Part shown: piece by piece, positions 61,342-64,000 of the stretch
Layout: each line of letters begins with the position of its first letter
How positions within the stretch are numbered: the first letter of the stretch is position 1
Assembly (NCBI GenBank): GCA_026002855.1
Contig: BPGD01000001.1
Coordinates: 2,674,001 to 2,738,000, forward strand
Reading direction: 5' to 3'
Source of the DNA: Bryobacteraceae bacterium
GTDB lineage: Bacteria > Acidobacteriota > Terriglobia > Bryobacterales > Bryobacteraceae
DNA: 64,000 nt
Notes under the pieces: generated by a model
Told to the model about the DNA's origin: nothing
Database searches by the model: none
What the model saw: only the letters and a program-made list of their open reading frames with translations
Position numbers and translations under genes: made by a program

Positions 61342-63438
61342 ATGACGGCCGCCGTATTTCTGCTGGCGCTGCCACTGGCCGCCTGGGCGCAGGCGCCCGC
61401 CGCGCCGCCGGCGGAGCAGCAGCGCGACCTGAAGTTCACGCGCGAGCCCGCGCCCCCGGTGATCAAGCCGGGCGAGAACGTGGTGATCCCGCGCAGCTAC
61501 GCCCTGGTGGTTGGCGTGAGCGAATATCCGAAGCTGCCGCCTCAGGGACAGCTCCGCTTTGCGGCGCGCGACGCGGCGGCCATCTACGCGGCGCTCATCA
61601 GCCCGGAGGGCGGGCAGTTTCCGCCGGAGAACGTCCGCCGGCTGATCGGCCGGGATGCGACGCTGGCCAATGTGCGCGACGCGCTGGAGCGCTGGCTGCC
61701 GTCGGTGGCGAAGGAAGACGACCGGGTGGTGATCTACTTCGCCGGACACGGCTTCGTCGCCGGGGGCAAGGCGTATCTGGCACCCTATGACATCGACCCC
61801 GCCAATATCCCTGGCACGGCGTATCCGATGGAGCGGCTGGGGCGCGTGATCGGCGCCGAGATCCGGGCAAAGTGGAAGGTGCTGCTGACCGACGCCTGCC
61901 ATTCCGGCGCGATCACGCCGGAGTCCGACACGCGGCAGATCAACGCGAGCCTGCTGCAACTGGACCGCTCGCTGTTCTCGCTCACGGCCAGCCGCGATCG
62001 CGAGCAGTCATTTGAAAGCGAGATCTGGGGCGGGGGCCACGGCGTGTTTACCTACTACCTGATCAAGGGCATCGAGGGCGAGGCCGACGAAAACCGCGAC
62101 GGAGTGGTCACCGCCGACGAGCTCGGCGAGTACGTGCGCGTCAACGTGCGCCGCGACACGCAGGCGCGCCAGAACCCGACGGCCGAGCGGGGCAGCTTCG
62201 ATCCCAACATGATCCTCGCCTACAACCCGGCGCGGGCGCCGGCGGCGCCGCTTCAGCCGCCGAAGTTCGGCGCGCTGGTGATCGAGAGCAACATGGACGG
62301 CGTCGAGGTCTTTGTCGACGGACGGAGCCAGGGCGTGGTGAACCGGGGCAAGCCGCTGCGGCTGCCGGGCATTACACCGGGCGTTCATGTCATTCAGGGC
62401 GTGCGGATGGGCTACGAACCGGACGGGCCGCGCGAGGAGACCGTATATCCGGGGCAGGAGACGACGGTGACGCTGCGGATCGTGATTCCGCGCACCCGGA
62501 AACGCTCGGCGGTGGATGCCTTCAACGAAGGCATGGAATATTACCAGAAAGGCTTTGAGAAAAATTATCTGAAAGCTGCGGAATTCTTCCAGAAAGCACT
62601 GAGAGAAGACCCGAAATACAGCCAGGCGGCACTCTATCTGGGCCGTGTTTATCACGCGCTGTATGATCATGAAAAGGCGCGGAAGGCCTTCGAGCTGGCG
62701 ATTTCCATCGACCCCGACTATGCCGAGGCGCAGGCCTCCTTCGGCGGAATGCTGCTCGATGTGGGCGATCTGGACGCCGCCATCCGCCACCTGACGGCGG
62801 CCTGGCAGCGCGACCCGTCGAGCTCGCTCACGCCGGCGCTGCTGGCGCAGGCCTTCACGCGAAAAGGCGCCTACGAGGAGGGAGTGAAGTACGCGCGGGA
62901 GGCGATCCGCCTGAATCCGGGCCACGCCGAGGCGCATTTCTGGCTGGCCGAGGCGATGCGCTTCAGCAAACGCTGCGCCGACGCGATTCCGGAATACCAG
63001 CAGTATCTGCGGCTGAGCGATTTCGATTCAAAGCTGGCGGGCAAGCTGAATTATTACGTGCTGGGCTACCTGGCCGGAGTGGGGCGGAAGAAGCGCGCGG
63101 CGCAGACCGACATCTGGCGCGAGCTCCAATTCATGGCCAATTTCGGCCTGTGCGACTGCGAGCGCGTCAGCCGGCGCTTCGACGCTGCCGCCGGCTGGTG
63201 CCAGCGGGCATTGCGGCTCGACCCCGGGGATCTGTATGCGCACTACGCGCTGGGACTGATTTTCACGGAAAAATTCAACGAATCGTCCTCGGCCGGGTAT
63301 CTTTCGGCGGCGCGCGCCCATTTTGAGAAAGTGATCGAGATCAATCCGGATACCGGCGAGGCCGAGCGGAGCAGGGCCTATCTGGCGCGGATCCAGCAGG
63401 TGGTGTCGCGGCTCAGCGCGCCGGGGGCCTCCCCTTGA
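61342..63438 (+). CDS. Exported caspase-like (C14) protein with PEGA and TPR domains
   Basis: A 698-residue protein. Signal peptide MTAAVFLLALPLAAWAQA, then a caspase-like domain (about 50-300) with the dyad His136 (YFAGHGF) and Cys186 (TDACHSG). An EF-hand-like loop (ADENRDGVVTADEL) lies near residue 255 and could bind calcium. A PEGA domain (about 313-395) and TPR repeats (about 405-690) make up the rest. The dyad is complete, so it may be an active protease in the periplasm. GGGAGAGG precedes the ATG; an in-frame start at 61279 lies inside the preceding gene and was rejected. Gap to the preceding gene is 13 bases. Confidence 0.93.
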   Translation: MTAAVFLLALPLAAWAQAPAAPPAEQQRDLKFTREPAPPVIKPGENVVIPRSYALVVGVSEYPKLPPQGQLRFAARDAAAIYAALISPEGGQFPPENVRRLIGRDATLANVRDALERWLPSVAKEDDRVVIYFAGHGFVAGGKAYLAPYDIDPANIPGTAYPMERLGRVIGAEIRAKWKVLLTDACHSGAITPESDTRQINASLLQLDRSLFSLTASRDREQSFESEIWGGGHGVFTYYLIKGIEGEADENRDGVVTADELGEYVRVNVRRDTQARQNPTAERGSFDPNMILAYNPARAPAAPLQPPKFGALVIESNMDGVEVFVDGRSQGVVNRGKPLRLPGITPGVHVIQGVRMGYEPDGPREETVYPGQETTVTLRIVIPRTRKRSAVDAFNEGMEYYQKGFEKNYLKAAEFFQKALREDPKYSQAALYLGRVYHALYDHEKARKAFELAISIDPDYAEAQASFGGMLLDVGDLDAAIRHLTAAWQRDPSSSLTPALLAQAFTRKGAYEEGVKYAREAIRLNPGHAEAHFWLAEAMRFSKRCADAIPEYQQYLRLSDFDSKLAGKLNYYVLGYLAGVGRKKRAAQTDIWRELQFMANFGLCDCERVSRRFDAAAGWCQRALRLDPGDLYAHYALGLIFTEKFNESSSAGYLSAARAHFEKVIEINPDTGEAERSRAYLARIQQVVSRLSAPGASP

Positions 63439-63478
63439 CTCCGGCGGAGGGGGTGATGCAATAAAAGTGCACTTGGAA

Positions 63479-63484
63479 TACAAT
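63479..63484 (+). promoter_or_regulatory. Candidate internal -10 element before the last gene
   Basis: TACAAT matches TATAAT in five of six positions, 32 bases before the ATG at 63517. No clear -35 was seen at normal spacing. The preceding 78-bp gap is the largest within the operon, so a secondary promoter is possible. Confidence 0.3.
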
Positions 63485-63516
63485 CGCGTCAATGGCCTCG
63501 AGGAGGAGCGGCAAGG

Positions 63517-64000
63517 ATGAGCCTCTACCAGACGTTGTACTTCATGTCGCTGGCCGGAGGCTTCGCTGGTCTGTTGAGCTGGGCGCTGACGGCGCTGCTG
63601 TCGGCGACGATCCTTTCCAACCGCCCGGCGCTGGCGGACCTGACGGCGGCGGCGCTGCTGGGGTTGATCATCGGCCTGCTTACGGTCGCCTTCTCTGACA
63701 AGTGGTCGGGCAACCGCGTGGTTGGCCGCTACGTGCTGGCGGGCGGGGCCATCGGCCTGGTGGCGGGGCTGCTGGGCGGACTGGCGATGATCCCCATCAC
63801 CGAGAACCTGGGCCCGCAGATGCCGTTCCTGGCGCGGTTGCTGAGCTGGATGCTGGTGGGCAGCCTGATCGGACTGGGACTGGGGCTGCGGTGGGTGATG
63901 GCGAACAAGATGCGGGTGGTGCACGCCTGTCTGGGCGGGCTGATAGGAGGTGCGGTGGGCGGCTCGCTGTTCCACGTTCTCGGCAGCCGGATCCCGGACC
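63517..64000 (+). CDS. Polytopic membrane protein, N-terminal part (3' end outside window)
   Basis: The frame is open from ATG 63517 to the window end (161 codons). It starts MSLYQTLYFMSLAGGFAGL and contains about five hydrophobic, Gly/Leu-rich helices (for example LLGLIIGLLTVAF, LAGGAIGLVAGLLGGLAMI, VGSLIGLGLGLRW). The SD is AGGAGGAG. I do not recognise a family from this part. Acidobacterial proteins with a start like this sometimes continue into an FHA phosphothreonine-binding domain, which would fit the upstream kinase; that can only be judged from sequence beyond the window. Confidence 0.75.
   Translation, partial: MSLYQTLYFMSLAGGFAGLLSWALTALLSATILSNRPALADLTAAALLGLIIGLLTVAFSDKWSGNRVVGRYVLAGGAIGLVAGLLGGLAMIPITENLGPQMPFLARLLSWMLVGSLIGLGLGLRWVMANKMRVVHACLGGLIGGAVGGSLFHVLGSRIPD

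Overview
The window is GC-rich and gene-dense. Its gene content points to an acidobacterium of the Bryobacterales/Solibacter type. The markers are a very large Oar-like TonB receptor with an N-terminal carboxypeptidase-regulatory domain, Tat-exported Gfo/Idh/MocA oxidoreductases, an FG-GAP/UnbV (CRTAC1-like) protein, PEP-CTERM proteins, putative-Ig (He_PIG) repeats, DUF4384 proteins with a caspase and a Ser/Thr kinase, and TTG starts behind strong Shine-Dalgarno (SD) sequences. The assignment is inferred from gene families only; no rRNA or tRNA gene was seen.

Layout. 1-16.4 kb: the end of lepA, a PEP-CTERM protein, a CaCA cation/H+ exchanger, a GH3 glucosidase, a GH127-like glycosidase, pheT/pheS, a mannose-1-phosphate guanylyltransferase, an Oar-like TonB receptor with an intrinsic terminator, and ssb. 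16.4-24.7 kb: a subtilisin-like protease, an HtrA protease, a DMT exporter coupled to an M20 peptidase, and motA-motB without other flagellar genes. 24.7-28.3 kb: an envelope-polysaccharide group (FemAB/BioF2-like acyltransferase, a frameshifted GNAT gene, a NodB-like deacetylase) and a small unknown gene. 28.3-36.4 kb, all on the minus strand: recG, rsmD, a SagB-type nitroreductase, a Gfo/Idh/MocA oxidoreductase, a GH88 hydrolase, an AhbD/NirJ-like radical SAM-SPASM protein and a [2Fe-2S] protein. 36.4-41.6 kb: a histidine kinase and response regulator pair, a CRTAC1-like protein, and a PEP-CTERM protein with a long proline-rich stalk. 41.8-48.3 kb: an oxidoreductase, coproheme decarboxylase (chdC), a cyclophilin, coproporphyrin ferrochelatase (cpfC), an M28 peptidase, an NTF2-like protein and a coupled pair of four-helix DMT half-transporters. 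48.3-50.2 kb: an outer-membrane barrel-like protein.

The accessory heart of the window is 50.2-64 kb. Two divergent operons leave a 168-bp intergenic region. The leftward one (55102 to 50178) encodes a small exported protein, a propeller-like protein, an He_PIG-repeat adhesin-like protein, and a second copy of the first protein. It has a good sigma-70-type promoter.

The rightward one (55271 to beyond 64000) encodes a complete ubiquitin-like conjugation set: an E1-like ThiF protein, a four-helix membrane protein with two all-cysteine RING-like modules, a YukD-like ubiquitin-fold protein ending in a free glycine, and an E2 with an HPN motif and catalytic cysteine. The same transcription unit appears to continue into a membrane Ser/Thr kinase with a non-catalytic FGE-like domain, two exported DUF4384 proteins, an exported caspase-like/PEGA/TPR protein, and a polytopic membrane protein cut by the window edge. 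Start/stop overlaps and short gaps support one operon as far as the caspase gene. I regard it as the candidate undescribed system: ubiquitin-like tagging at the inner membrane, linked to phosphorylation and a periplasmic caspase-like protein.
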